Source: Vitis vinifera
Taxonomy: Eukaryota > Streptophyta > Magnoliopsida > Vitales > Vitaceae
Direction of reading: 5' to 3'
Assembly: GCF_030704535.1 (NCBI RefSeq)
Contig: NC_081819.1
Span: 16,397,501 to 16,461,500 of the forward strand
Length of the DNA: 64,000 nt
The translations under genes were made by a program, and so were the position numbers. Every line of letters starts with the position of its first letter. Within the stretch, counting starts at the first letter, position 1. Positions 34,656 to 50,666 of the stretch are shown one piece after another. Below the pieces are notes generated by a model. The model was not told the origin of the DNA, made no database searches, and saw nothing but the letters and a program-made list of their open reading frames with translations.

Positions 34656-36325
34656 TTGTCTCTTATCATAAATTTTTGTCTGCTTCCCACTTACAAGGAT
34701 AAAATGATATGTTGTTGAAAAGAGTTTATCCATACAAAGTATAAAATTTAAAATTTTCTTTTCTATATTTTTATCATAATATGTATAATTTTTTTGAGTG
34801 ATTCACTCAATTAACTTTATTTATATTTTTTAACATGTGAAATTATTTTAATAATCAGATTTAATTTTAATAATTCAGTAGTGATATTTCAATTGATTGT
34901 GTAATATTTTTGTTAATAATTCACTGACCTGAGATGATCGGCGCCGGCGAGATACGGGGAGAAGTGGAGCTTGCAGTGGAATAGGGAAGAGGTTGTTGTG
35001 TTCTTCAGTCTGGCTCAAAAATCGTGGATTTAGGGTTCGTGAAATTTAAATCCAATGGCATAAAAGCAAAGAGACCCCTAGAACAGATCCAGCAAACACA
35101 GGAACCCAAAAAACAAAGCAATTTTTTTGGTTTTCCTTGGGGGTTTTGCATGGATTTTCTCGGAAATCAAAATTTTCCCGGAAATCAAATGGGGGGTAGA
35201 TTTTCTTGGGAATCAAACGGGGGTTGCCAAAAAAAAAAAAAAAAAAAAAAGATTAGATTAGTACCTGCGGGAATTGAGAGTGGCAGAGGAAAATAGGGAG
35301 ATTAGATTAGTACCTGCGGGAATTGAGAGTGGCAGGGAAAATAGGGCCTTGGAGGGAAGTTCAGAAAAGGGCTTCTTGATGCCTCGAGTGAGAGAAGTGG
35401 GTGGCCCTTTTGGTTTTTAGATTTAGTAAAGATAAAAAAAAAGGAAACAAATCAGGAGAACAATTTTCCTCTCTATATAAACAATTATTAATTATCCATT
35501 TTTATTTTGATTAAATCAAAACCAGTGTCTGAAATAGCGGTGGTATTTCATCGAAATTGCAAACCCTTTGCATGGGTTCAATACCTGACTACCATTGGAG
35601 TATCATGCTCTTTGATAATATATGTTCAATTTAAATTTGTTAAGGTTCATCATTAAAAAAAAAACCTAATTCTAATTATTTTATTTTAAATTATATTTAA
35701 TTGATTAATAAAAATATAAAAATCAATATATAAATTTTTAATAACTCTTTTTTATATTATTTATATAATAATTAAATATAAAAAATATAAATATTAAAAA
35801 AAATCATACATGTACCACAATTTATTTCACACTATTGAATTAAATAAGTTATAATTTTAATATTAAATATATTATGATTCATCTCATTAATTATATTCTA
35901 AAAAATTATTATCACTTCACTTTTAAATTTTTTATATTTATCCTTTTAATTTTAATCTTTCTAATATTTAAATATTTTTATCATTTAAATGTTAAAAATG
36001 TTAAAAACATTTTCTAAAATTACTCCAAAACATACTTTAAATTTAAGTTAAATAGTGTTTTTGATAATAGTGTTTTTGATAAAAGTGTTTTTAAAAGAAT
36101 AACCTACAAATATTTCTTTAAAAAACACTTTAACTGATTTTCTAACGGTAGAGTAATTTTTTATATTTTTAAAAATATTTTCTAAATTTTATCAAACATT
36201 TTTGTTTCTAATACACTTTTGTTGAGTTAAAAACACTTTTTAAAATTACTTTCCCACAAACTTTTAAATTGACTTGTTTTGAATTTAATGCTTAAAATTG
36301 GAACACTCAAAACATAAGCACCCAT

Positions 36326-38057
36326 AATTTCATATAGCTCAGGCAATTGATGGAAAAAAAAAGTTTTCCTTGAGAGTTTTTCTCTAGAGTCTTTAAATGA
36401 TTCATTTTTTAAAATTTATAAATATTATATACAATATTTTATAAAGATAAAAACATATTGTTTAAGTGAACCAATTAAATCATTATTTAATAACACAATT
36501 TGACATATTATGATTAAAACTATAAAAAAATATTATTTTTTATTTCATATAAATGCAACAACTATTTTTTAACCATTGTTTATTTCATATCAATTTATAT
36601 TTTATAAAAAAAATATAAATTTAATTATATCTTTAAAAATAACTTTCAAAAAATTTAAAATTAAGGACCTTAATTTTTTTAAATAGTTTTAAAATTTTCA
36701 ATATAAGTCTCTATGAGTATTAATTTCACCCTAAAAAATCTTATAAATAGTTAATCAAAACTATTTAAAATATATTGTGTCCTCAAGGAATATATATTGA
36801 AATATATTTAAAATCAATTTTACAAAACAATTTGTAAAAGCTCATATTTTAAATCAAAATGGTGCAAAACAATCCAAAAATTGAAGCATATATGTTGAAA
36901 AGCGTTGGAGTTGGGTTTGGGTTTGGCAAAATGAATGAAACCATTTCTTAGGAACAACAAAGAAATTTATTAAATGGCTACTATGAGATAGAATGAGAAA
37001 AATTGAATTTGATTAATTCAACTTATAATACTTTGAACAATTAGAAAATTACAAAGATGAAACCATTCATTTTGAACAACAAATAGCAATTAATCAAGTC
37101 TGACAACGGGTTTTGCAACAAGGATTTCTAGGAACTATCAATACTTGTTTGAACAAGGAATTACATTTACGTATTATCAGTGCTAATATTAGCATGTTTG
37201 GGTTGATGAAAAAAAATAAGAAATAACTTATTAGCCCTTAAAAAATAAGAAATTAGTAATATTATCCATGAGCGCATTGAACAATATAATAAAGAAGTAA
37301 AGTAAAGATTATAAATACTAGTTTCGTACTTCAAGTAAGCGATGGCATTGCTTGATGAAGTAATGGTAGGTGAATTAGTAGCGATGACATTGCTTGATGA
37401 AGTAATGGTAGATGAATTAGTAGAATTAGAAGAAAGTACAATGGCATTGCTTTGAATTTGGAATCAAATAATGTTGGTGACATGACTCAATCCAACAAAA
37501 TGAGAAATGAAAGAAATAGTTTAAGTACAATTTTAACTCCTAGAAATTACCACTATATGATCATGAAAAAAAAATTCTCTCGCTCTCCCTATGAGAAAAG
37601 TTGAATGAAAGTTTTCTCTCTCTCTTATATTTCTCTTTTATTTTTTATTTTTATATAAAAAAAAAAGGTTAAGACATTTGTATTGTAGAAATAGAATAGT
37701 TCTCAAATTTTTGTAGTTTCATTTATGACTTGGCGGTGAAACAACCAATCTAGTTTGGGGCATTTAGAAGGTAATCCAAAGCCTTATTTCCTTCAAAAAG
37801 AGTACCCTAATAGCAAGCCATCCAAGTAACTAGTAATATGCATATACAAACCATCATGTTCATACCAAATCAAGCATAGCAGGCCTAGAATCCAACCCAT
37901 AACATAAGAAGGCCCTAATCACAGCACTTAAAAATGGTGGATGCTTATTCATTACATACTAAACTTTTCTTATTTATTTATTTCGGTTTATTGATTTGTA
38001 TTGAATCTCCTCTTTTATTTTTTTTATTTTTTTTGCCTTGGAAGCATTAAGGCATAT
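36326..38057. other. Intergenic stretch between copy C and the malate dehydrogenase gene
   Basis: AT-rich with no recognised gene. A 42 bp direct duplication (GATGRCATTGCTTGATGAAG, then GTAATGGTAGRTGAATTAGTAG) lies at about 37,341-37,426. Close to 38,010-38,035, AATAAA-type words on the minus strand could serve as the polyadenylation signal of the malate dehydrogenase gene. Confidence 0.55.
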
Positions 38058-41328
<3,271 letters not shown>

Positions 41329-41393
41329 GGTTGCAGAATAGAAGGGGAGAGATTAGTATGAAAATAATTAACTGAACAAAAAATGGGTTGTAA

Positions 41394-41409
41394 ACTATAT
41401 ATATATAAG
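41394..41409 (-). promoter_or_regulatory. Probable TATA box of the MDH main promoter
   Basis: On the minus strand TTATATATATATAGTT lies about 70 bases upstream of the ATG at 41,328, a fitting distance for a short leader. A second TATA-like word (GCATATATAGG, about 40,935 on the minus strand) lies 40 bases above the alternative ATG at 40,896, which would leave a very short leader. Confidence 0.5.
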
Positions 41410-42838
41410 AGAGTGGGAGATGGAGATAAGAAGAAGGGTAGCAGAATCAAAGAGAGACGAAAATCGAGGAAAGAGATAAGGTAGGAGGAGAGATTGAGCT
41501 TTTACAGTTGGAAAGAGTCGTCACCCATGCTCCATGCATGAAACCAAGTTGTTTTCTTGCTAATCTTCAGGGTTGACCTTGTCCTCCATTTTTTTTTTCC
41601 TATATGTAATGTGTAGGCTGAAAATCAGTCTAATCTAACTGGATTTGTGCTCTGTTTGGATAAAGAAAATCCAAGGAGAAGAGAAAGTTGAAAGAAATTA
41701 AATGAAAATGAGTTCCAAAATAAATGTTAATTTTTTTTAGATTATGTTTAGCATGGGATAATTTTTGCAATGGGGTAACTTTGGAAATTAGTATTTGATG
41801 TGTTTATTTTAGGTGTAACGCAAAAAACCCTTTGAGAATGACCGCATTCAAAACCATATTAGTAACTAAATTATGAGTTATTTTAAAATTTAGAGTACAT
41901 TTAATAAAAATTTTATCCGGAAATGTTTTCTTTGATAATATTTTTAATCAAAGTGTTTTTTTTTTTTTATAAATATTTTTAGGAGAATTATTTTAATGTT
42001 TTTTTAAGAATTATTATAAGTGATTTTCTAAATTTTTAAAAGTATTTTATAAATTTTATAAAATCAGTTGATTTTTCTCTAAAATCGTTTTTTAAATTTG
42101 AAAGTGTTTTATTTATTTATGGGATCCTTCACCAGATGATGAAAAAATTAATAATTATAAAATTATTAGTCTCTCACTAATTTGATAAATTATTACATCT
42201 AGAAACTCTTCAAATTATGATGCATAAATCATTAAATTCAATTATCAAAACTTAAACACATATTAAGTGTACAAATTATTTATGATATAAACTATTTTGA
42301 AAATACATTAATAAAAAATAACTCAAACTAATAAGCCATATAAAATTATATTCATTAATCACATATAAATTGTAAATAGGTGTAGAACTTGAATGGGTTG
42401 CTCCGACCTAACTCCACCAACCTGATGCTTGGACGACAGAGTTAAACAAAAAATTTTGATACTCAGATTGAAATTGAGTTAAGTTTTCTCAACTTGAATT
42501 TAATTTGGATTGAGTTCGAACCAAGATTCAAATAACTCTAATATAACTTGAAATCGATTTTAATTTAAACTTTATTTAATATTTTATAATATTTATAATG
42601 TTAATTATTATATATAATAATATTTATTTTCTTTTTTATTTTTAAATTATCATATATAAAATTAAAAAAAATACTATAAATGAATTTTGAATCAAACAAC
42701 CAATCATAATCTAACCCAACAATTCAAGTTTAACCCATTCACTATCTTATTACAAATTTATGACATACATAAATAGAGGGAAAATACGTAGAAAGTTATT
42801 ACAAACTTAAAGGACTTCAATTTAGAGGGCATGTCACA
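41410..42838. other. Intergenic stretch between MDH and the aquaporin
   Basis: Holds the upstream region of MDH (to about 41,640) and AT-rich DNA after that. 41,880-42,120 contains poly-T-rich words related to those at 4330-4500. No gene is recognised. Confidence 0.5.
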
Positions 42839-43965
42839 CTAGCCCACACTACTAATAGAAGAAGGAGGCTGGCCATTTGATGTTGTCATCAAGCTCTCAT
42901 ACACCAAACCTGCAATGCCCCCTCCAACCAGGGGTCCGACCCAGTAAACCCACTGCTTCTTCATATCACCCGTTACAAATGCCGGTCCAAATGATCGGGC
43001 TGGATTCATTGACCCGCCCGTTAACGGTGCTGTCACCAATATATTCGCCCCGTATATAAACCCGACCGCTATTGGTCCCATGATTCCACGTGACCCGTTC
43101 CTTAGGTCTCGTGCTACATACACCGCATACACGATTGCAAACGTGGCCAAGGCCTCGATCGCCACGTCAGCTAAACCCGATATTTTGGGATCCGGCCTTG
43201 TAGTAGGAATCGCCTGTAATAATCAAATTGCAAATCAATACATAAGTACGTTGCAAAAGATAAAACTATTTTGATCTACCTGGCCCGCCGTGACCAATAT
43301 TAACGCCACGCATGCAGTAACGGACCCCGATAATTGAGCCATGCAATAACATATGCCAGTCAACCCGCTGACATGGCCTCCAACAACCAATCCATATGTG
43401 ACAGCTGGATTGACATGGCCATCAGATATATCTCCGGCCAAATACATAGCAACAACCAATGCAAAAGCGTGTGCCACGGCAACAGCCAGAACACCGGTTT
43501 CAGCTGAGGTGGCATCTGATGTCATCAGCTTCGCTGCCAACGTGGCAACATTTTAAAAAAAAACCATTATATTGACTGCCCAACATCATTATAGGACAAA
43601 TAGAAACAAGAATTACATGACATAAAATAAAAATAAAAAAATACTGATTTTTTTTTCAATTTTATTTTTAAATAAAAGTATATCTACAATAATTTTATTA
43701 ATTTTAAAAACCGTCTACACCAAGCCATAATAAAATAATATTGATTTTCAATTGGAAGGCATTTGCAACGGTAGGAATTCAAAATTTAGAACAATTTTCA
43801 CTCACCGGCTGACATTGCAGAGCCGACTCCGAGGAAAACGAAGATGAATGTAGAGATAAACTCGGCAAAATATGATCGGAGAGATGTAGGGCTGAATAAT
43901 TCCTCGGTGAGATTAAGTAATTCAGAGCCTAATCTTAGTAAAGAAGAGACCTTGATACAATGCAT
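42839..43965 (-). CDS. Tonoplast intrinsic protein (aquaporin), three exons
   Basis: Minus-strand exons 43,965-43,806, 43,533-43,280 and 43,213-42,839 have GT-AG borders and sum to 789 bases, giving 262 residues. Both aquaporin pore motifs are intact: [12 protein letters not shown] (NPA at 95-97) and [13 protein letters not shown] (NPA at 208-210). By eye alignment the selectivity filter is His75, Ile196, Gly205 and Arg211, as in TIP2-type channels. The N-terminus ([16 protein letters not shown]) looks more like TIP5-type proteins and is preceded by an unusual stretch of about 25 residues. The protein should sit in the vacuolar membrane and pass water and perhaps ammonia or other small neutral solutes. 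The subfamily is uncertain. The start is the first ATG in the open exon. Confidence 0.9.
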
Positions 43966-44669
43966 GTCTCATAAATTAATTTCAAGTTCTGAGTATGGGA
44001 GAGGATAGAGAGGGAAGATGGAGAAAAGGTGTGTTTTTGTGTTTAGATTCGGTAACTGTCTATAACTGCTCTAAACTGCCAATCGACACGCTTGAGGCTC
44101 CGGATTAAGGGCATGTTTGGATGGTCCATGGCAATGATGTCTTTTCGTTGTGATATGAAATGGGGGCATTGGAAAATTTTGTCATTATAATGAATTTTAT
44201 TTAATCATTTTATTGTTTTAATACTCCCTCTCACTAATAAAAACTGCTTGTAAGTAGTTTAGTAAGTGATTAGATACAATAAACTGATATTGCTATCATT
44301 AAAAGTTGAATTTGTCCTACATCGTAAAGTTACTAGACTGTTACGATGTTTATATGTGGATTGGGCACCCTTTTTTCCTCTGAGCAAGCTTTTGAGGACG
44401 GGTTCTACCCGAGCCCATTATATAAAAAATTAGTTACTTTTCAAAACAAGAAATTGAGAAAATTAGAATTACAAATACAAGATTTTTTTACCCTTTTTTA
44501 GTCAATTAATTCTATAATTTTATACAAATTATAAATTATTTTTTAAGGTAATTTTGCATGGTTCTTTAACTAAAAGGATCAAAGTTTCCTTTCAACTAGC
44601 AGCTTTTTGATCCTGCAATCAACCCTGTTGAGCCTAAAGAAAGAGAGAGAAGGAAAAAGAGCAGAGAAA
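43966..44669. other. Intergenic region between divergent genes
   Basis: This is the shared upstream region of the aquaporin (minus) and the hydrolase-like gene (plus). It holds AT-rich DNA and no coding frame. No TATA box stands out strongly on either side. Confidence 0.4.
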
Positions 44670-47600
44670 ACGCAGGGCTTGAAGGTTTTGTGGCGGAGTA
44701 GGCGCAGTGGTATTCACTGTCCTACCTTCTTCACCCATCACAAAGCTATTTCCCACATTCCCAACCCTGTTGCTGTCAATGATTTTGTCTCCGAAGTGAG
44801 TTTCCACAAATACCCATTTGTTTTTCACGTATTTACACTCATCCAGCACTTACGATCATTTCTCTAGTTGTATCTGGTGCTGGTTGAAGGCGAAGGTTAT
44901 TCCAGAACTGCAGTTCTTAACAGACCCCATGCTCTCAATGCTCTCAATGCTTCAATGGTGTGCCTTCTCTCCCTTTAAAATAGCCTTTCAGTATTTTATT
45001 TTATTTTATTTGTTTATTTTGTTTCATATGTAACTCTTTAAAACCTGATTGTCGTTCAAACTCTAATTTGGGTGTACAGAGCTGGCAGGAGTTTTTGTAA
45101 TTTGGATTCAATGTAGCAACTTAAAAATGTATTGCTTAGTTCAAATTGACAACTTTACTGTCCAGGCATTTGTAGTTCTGATGTTGGTTGACCCCATCAA
45201 GGGAAATTTACTTCTTGAGGTTTTTATTTGTGGCCCTCAGGGAGCTAGACTGCAAAACCTGTACAAGTCTTGGGAAGAAAATCCTGATATCGGTTTTGTG
45301 GTAATGAAGGTAACATCCGTTTCATCTTTTCAGCTATTGGGTCCGTTTGTATGTTAACAGAAGACTTAAGGCATTATCTTGAATTTTTGAATCGCAGTGG
45401 CAGGGCATTTTGTGCTGGTGGAGATATTGTTGGTCTCTATAAGTTAATAAATGAAGGTACTAGATAGATTTGCTTTGCTGTTTGGGTCACATAGCACAAT
45501 GGTAAACATTCAATCTATTCAGAAATTCCATGGTTGTATAGATTATTTCATTTTTCTCATGAAATTTTGTTTCAAAGAAAGTTAGCTTTGTTCTTTAGTG
45601 TGGAACTTATTAAGATGCATTATAGGGAGAGCTGGAATGGGGAAATTATTGCAGATGATAAAAAAAATAGAATTATTGGATTTGGATTATAATAAATTTT
45701 TTACAGACTAATCTCTATCAAGAAGAGGAAAAGGTTCCTCATTGGCCATGTGGCAATAAATGATCTACGATTACATTCTGTAGGTCCATGGTTTTTTCCG
45801 TGTCTAGAGGAAAATGGCTAACCTAAATAAGTAGGACTGGGAGCCTTCTGTCATGGGGGCTTTCAGAAGGTCAATCTTTTCCATTTTTGAAGAAGTTATA
45901 TGATACTACAGAGAGAAAGCTTCACTATCTGCATTTTTTTTTTTTTGGTGGTTAGTTTTGCCTTTTACTCTCAAGTTACCCTCTTATGAATATTTGGGGT
46001 TATCTGACCTATAAAATTTCCTAATTGGGTTTACAAATGATTTAAAATTTTGAAAGCTCTTCAATTGTTAGTAAACTGAGTATTATAGGAGTCTGAGACA
46101 CTAATGGATTTGATTTACATTGCATATTTTCCTTAGGATTCTTTAACCATGACATTCTTCTCTATGTTTATTTTCCTTTCATTTCCTATTTGGAGAGAAA
46201 CTGAATGCCAATATATAATTTTGGGTGGATGATCAGGTGTAGGAATGGAACATTTTAGACCATTTAAATGGAAATATGGAATAAAATGGGTCCATGGAGC
46301 ACATTTAATGGTGAATAAAAATTTGCATGTTCCATAGGTTCTATAGAAGAAGAGAACCAAAGGCTTTCCAGCTATATGATGGAAACAGAGCTATTAGGAG
46401 AAAACAGATTTCATGAAATCAAATACTAGCACTTGTCACATGGTGCTTGCAAAAGGAGAAATGTAGTTCTTCTTGTTGAATATTTCCATGTACATTTGAG
46501 AGATTAAGATCAGGGCACATCTCAATTCATAGATGTTTAACCCAATAAAATGAATAAATTAAGTGATAACCCTTATCAAGGAGCTTCCCTACTCCCAAAG
46601 AGGTGGCCTCTAGGAGATAAAAGAACAATAACATAACAACGAAGAAATATTTGATGGATTGATCCCTCTCCCTCATATATTGCACTTAAAAATCACTGCA
46701 GGCCTCCTAGAGACACCGCAGGCCTGGCCTAATAAAGAGGGAGACTTGGATGATTTACTACTAACCATCCCAAACCCATCCTTGCCCAATAAAGAACTGG
46801 ACACCAAAGAAGTTGTTCTGTATTCCATCTTCCTATGATTATTATTTCTTTTTCTGATTTTTTCAATTCTTGTCTTTTAGTTTAACCCTGGTAATGCTTT
46901 TGTATACTTGACACATGCCAGACTTCAGCCTTTGTCATTCTTTAACAATATGGCCTTTTTTCAGAAAAGATTCAATGTACACTCAGATCAAGGATTGAAG
47001 CTCAAATGTGTTATCTTTTGTCACCACTATGGAAGTGCTCATTGTTAGTCCACGAAACAAGCTGTCCAAACTCTTAGATCTAAGCTTCTTGAAGAATAAA
47101 AGAGGCTTCTTTTATGAAAAACCTAGAGATTGTATCTACATTCAAAATCAACAATACGATATTTGTTTATTTTTTCTATCCTTTTTAGTTTAGAGCTTGA
47201 TATTTGTGTAGACATGGGGATTCTCTTGTTTTAATCTTTTACCATGTACCTTTGTTTATGTCCTTGTTATTTTTCTACTTCACAATTCATTTCCTTTCAA
47301 GGTCAATATATCGTATTCTTTGTGCTCTTGTTACATGGTTGATGCCATGTTTCAACATCTAATTGATATGCAGGTTGCATTGGACCTAATTGTTTAGATA
47401 TTTTCTTGTGTTTGGTAATGTTATTGTAATTTTTTGTTCATTTTAATTAGTGAAACTGAATTTTGTAACCTTTGGTCCACTCTATGCAGGGAGGATAGAG
47501 GACTGTAAGGAATGTTTTAGGACAGTATATAGTTTTATATACCTTGTAGGCACATATTTAAATCCAAATGTGAGTATTCATTATTTTTATAGCATTTGAA

Positions 47601-50489
47601 AGTTGAAACATGCTGCTGGCTCAACTGTTTGGTGTGCTTTATTTTGCTTTCAATAATTGTTGGTTTGGTATGGTCATAGAGATTTTTTCATGAGATCCTC
47701 GAAATGTAGGTATCATATATTGACAAGAGAATTACATGCTTTGAATCTATACCGTAATTACATGCTGGATTTAATGTTTTGTTAGTAGGACTACCTTTTG
47801 GCTCTGCTACTGGGTTGTGCAACCCAAGGTGGATGATGACTTTGTTGAATCAGTGACATGGTCAAAATTGCCTTTTAAGTCATAAAAAAATTGCTTCATC
47901 TGGAGAACATCAAAGCAAAGTGAGGGAATAGCACCATTCTGATATGTGGTCCTGTAGAGCAATGAAGTGACAGATTGCTGGTAATGGTTGGTGGAAGTGT
48001 TATATCTCTAAAGGTTAAAAAACTGAGGTCTGTCTTTCTTTCTTTTCCCGTTCTTCTTCTTCCTCTTTGGATGAGTTGGGATAATGGTAAGGAAGAGAGG
48101 ACAGTCCCCTCCTAAAATATTCATAATTCATTCAGAGTAAAGAATTATAAAAGAATCCTAAAGAACATTGAAATGTTTGACATATTAATAGAAATATGAC
48201 AAGAATGTTCTAATACTACTGTGCATGTGTAGCAAAGGAAAGGTTGAATTGGGGCAAGTTGGCACTATAGTCTTTTGAAAATGTTCCTTAAGGAGACTAA
48301 ATCAAAATAAGATAGTTGTTTTATGATTTATGGAATCCCATTAAAGCAAGCACATGGATGGTACTGTTTGCTCAATGCTTAACGTTCTATAATTAGATAA
48401 ATAGGAATTAGTTTATCCCAAATGTCTTCTTTTCTGCAGTGCAAAGTGATGGAGTTATGGGCCTTCATTTTTCCCTCCGTGGATTAGGTAGTGATGCAGA
48501 AAAGTGTTAGTTCATTTTGGATTGGGGTGTCAAGGGTTGTAAGAAAAGAAAGGTTAAGGGTTAAAGAATTTTATTGCATGTGGTGTTTGGTGCATTTCGA
48601 GGGTGAGAAATGGAATAATTTTTTAAATTAAGAGACTCCTTCATGAAGCTGAAGTTCATTTGTGGAAGATATCTTATTTTTATTTTTTTTGTTTTATGGA
48701 GTAGCTTCCTGGGGATAGGGTTATAACTCTCTTTTAGTAAATTCAGTGATGACTTCAAATTGCTACTTCATGCCTTCTAGTGTATGATTGGCATGTGCAT
48801 GGGTGGCTGCCCTTCTTACGACAATAAATTATTGATTCACCAACAGATAAAGAAAAAAAAAATTGCTGCAAACAACTCTCTTATGTTTTTCTTTGAACTA
48901 TTATTCATGGTCTAATACTTGAGCGATTCCTTTTGTCCATGTTTTCCCTTTTTCTTTTACTTTACTTTCTCCTGTACTGTTAAAAAACAAAGCATTAACT
49001 TCTGATTTTCATGATCTTTGCCTTTTTGTCTTTTGATACGTGAATTATTTAGTACAGCTGGGGTCTGCTTTTGGTTTTTCTGTTTTTTCTTCTGATAGAA
49101 TGGATAGAGAAATCATTTAGATGGAACTTCTAGTTTATCTATTTATCTTAGCTACATTAGTCACCATCATTATGCTAATGCATTAAGAACCTGCATTTAG
49201 GTGGCAATTTTGGATGGCATTACCATGGGCAGCAGAGCAGGGGTTTCCATTCTTGGGATGTTCCGAGTTGCAACTGATAGAACTGTATGTAACAGGGATA
49301 ATGTGATGGATATTCCCTTTTAACCTTGTCGTTAATGACTGGTCCTGATACCTTGTTATATATATGTGTGTCTGTGTCCTTTTACTATTTTGTTTGAGAA
49401 AGTCCTCAATTACCCTGCAATTCTTAAACAAGCTTGACATATGTAACCACATTCTTGAACATGTTTGAGTTGTTTAGACGCAGGGGTAAACACTTTTCCT
49501 TCTATCTTTTACATGAAATTGAACCTGGAATATCCTCACCTCCACCCCAGTCTTTTGTCACCTGGCCAGCCTCAGGAGCTTGTAGTTGAGCTTATATATA
49601 TATGATTCATATCATCTGGTATTTTAAAGGTAGTTTTCCCATTTTGTCTTGACATTCTAAGGTGTAAAATGTAAACATTTCGGGGAAGTAAATACTTACA
49701 GATGCATAGAAGATTATTATAGAAAATTTTAATAGATAAGAAAGACAAACGATGCCTTGCATTTTATATAACATTCTCACTAAGTTCTAGATGGTAGAGA
49801 CAGAAGTAGGGAAGATGTTTTGTTTCGTCTGATTGTTAAAATGTCTCAGATACATACCGACCAGCACCTACACTCCTTCACATTCTTAATGCAACACTCC
49901 TTTGTGCTCCTTAGTAGATCACCACAACTTTTATGTTGAGTTTAGTGGATTGATGCACCAACCCTTGCCTTTCTACTTGAAACGATTTCTTCAAAGATTT
50001 TTGAGAGTTCCAAACACCTGTTAGCTTCATTGGAAGTTAAGTAGTCCTGGATCAATGATTTTGGGCATGATTGCCAACCTAACTATTACATTAACACAAA
50101 CATCTCACTAATAGGCCTAGACAGAAAAGGCATCATGCTCACCATTTCGTGGCTGATTATGAAAGCTTGTCTTCTTTGTATAGAGACAAAGGGGATACTT
50201 TCTTCATCCAATTGATGTGGATAGCAACCTGTCACTCTTCTGTCTATAAAGAGGTATCCCACTGTCTACACATGCATCGGTTGGTTTACCTGACCTGTTA
50301 CTTAGAACTAAACATTAATCAGATCATTCTCAAGCTCTTTATCTAATGAAAATAAGGATCTGCAGTAAACCCAACCAAGTGAAACAAAGTAGCTTGCTGG
50401 GTTGGTTTGGTTCTCTGTGAACCTATCCTGAGCTGCACTCCAAATCAATGTGGTATGTCTTAGTGTGGATTCTTGAACATATTTGATAG

Positions 50490-50659
50490 TGTTGAGAGAG
50501 AGAGAGAAAGAAGAAAAACCTTAATTCTCATTCATGTAATCTCTACTTACAATTGAGAAATATATATATATATATACAAGGCTAGGAGTCCTAACTACCA
50601 TACATGTGACCTATATTAACAAGGAAAGATTATATACTATAAATACATTATATTCAACA
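50490..50659 (-). repeat. 3' LTR of the copia element
   Basis: 170 bp, TG...CA ends. Next to it on the inner side CTCCCCCTCAAGC (50,660-50,672) gives the minus-strand polypurine tract GAGGGGGAG that primes second-strand synthesis. It contains a TA run. Confidence 0.95.
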
Positions 50660-50666
50660 CTCCCCC

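Larger units (their letters stand above)
32928..36325 (+). repeat. Segmental duplication, copy C (least rearranged)
   Basis: Aligns with copy A from TTCTTCTACAATCTAAAATA to ACCCAT. It lacks the inverted duplication of copy A and has one UTR-like block (34,985-35,400) instead of two. It also has a local triplication of about 40 bp around GGGGTACTCTGAGAAAGRGT (33,880-33,975) and a tandem duplication of about 49 bp around GATTAGATTAGTACCTGCGG (35,259-35,340). Confidence 0.85.

Noticed and set aside
37341..37426. Tandem 42 bp repeat as a start of a CRISPR-like array
   Set aside because: Only two units, with no spacers, in a plant nuclear genome.
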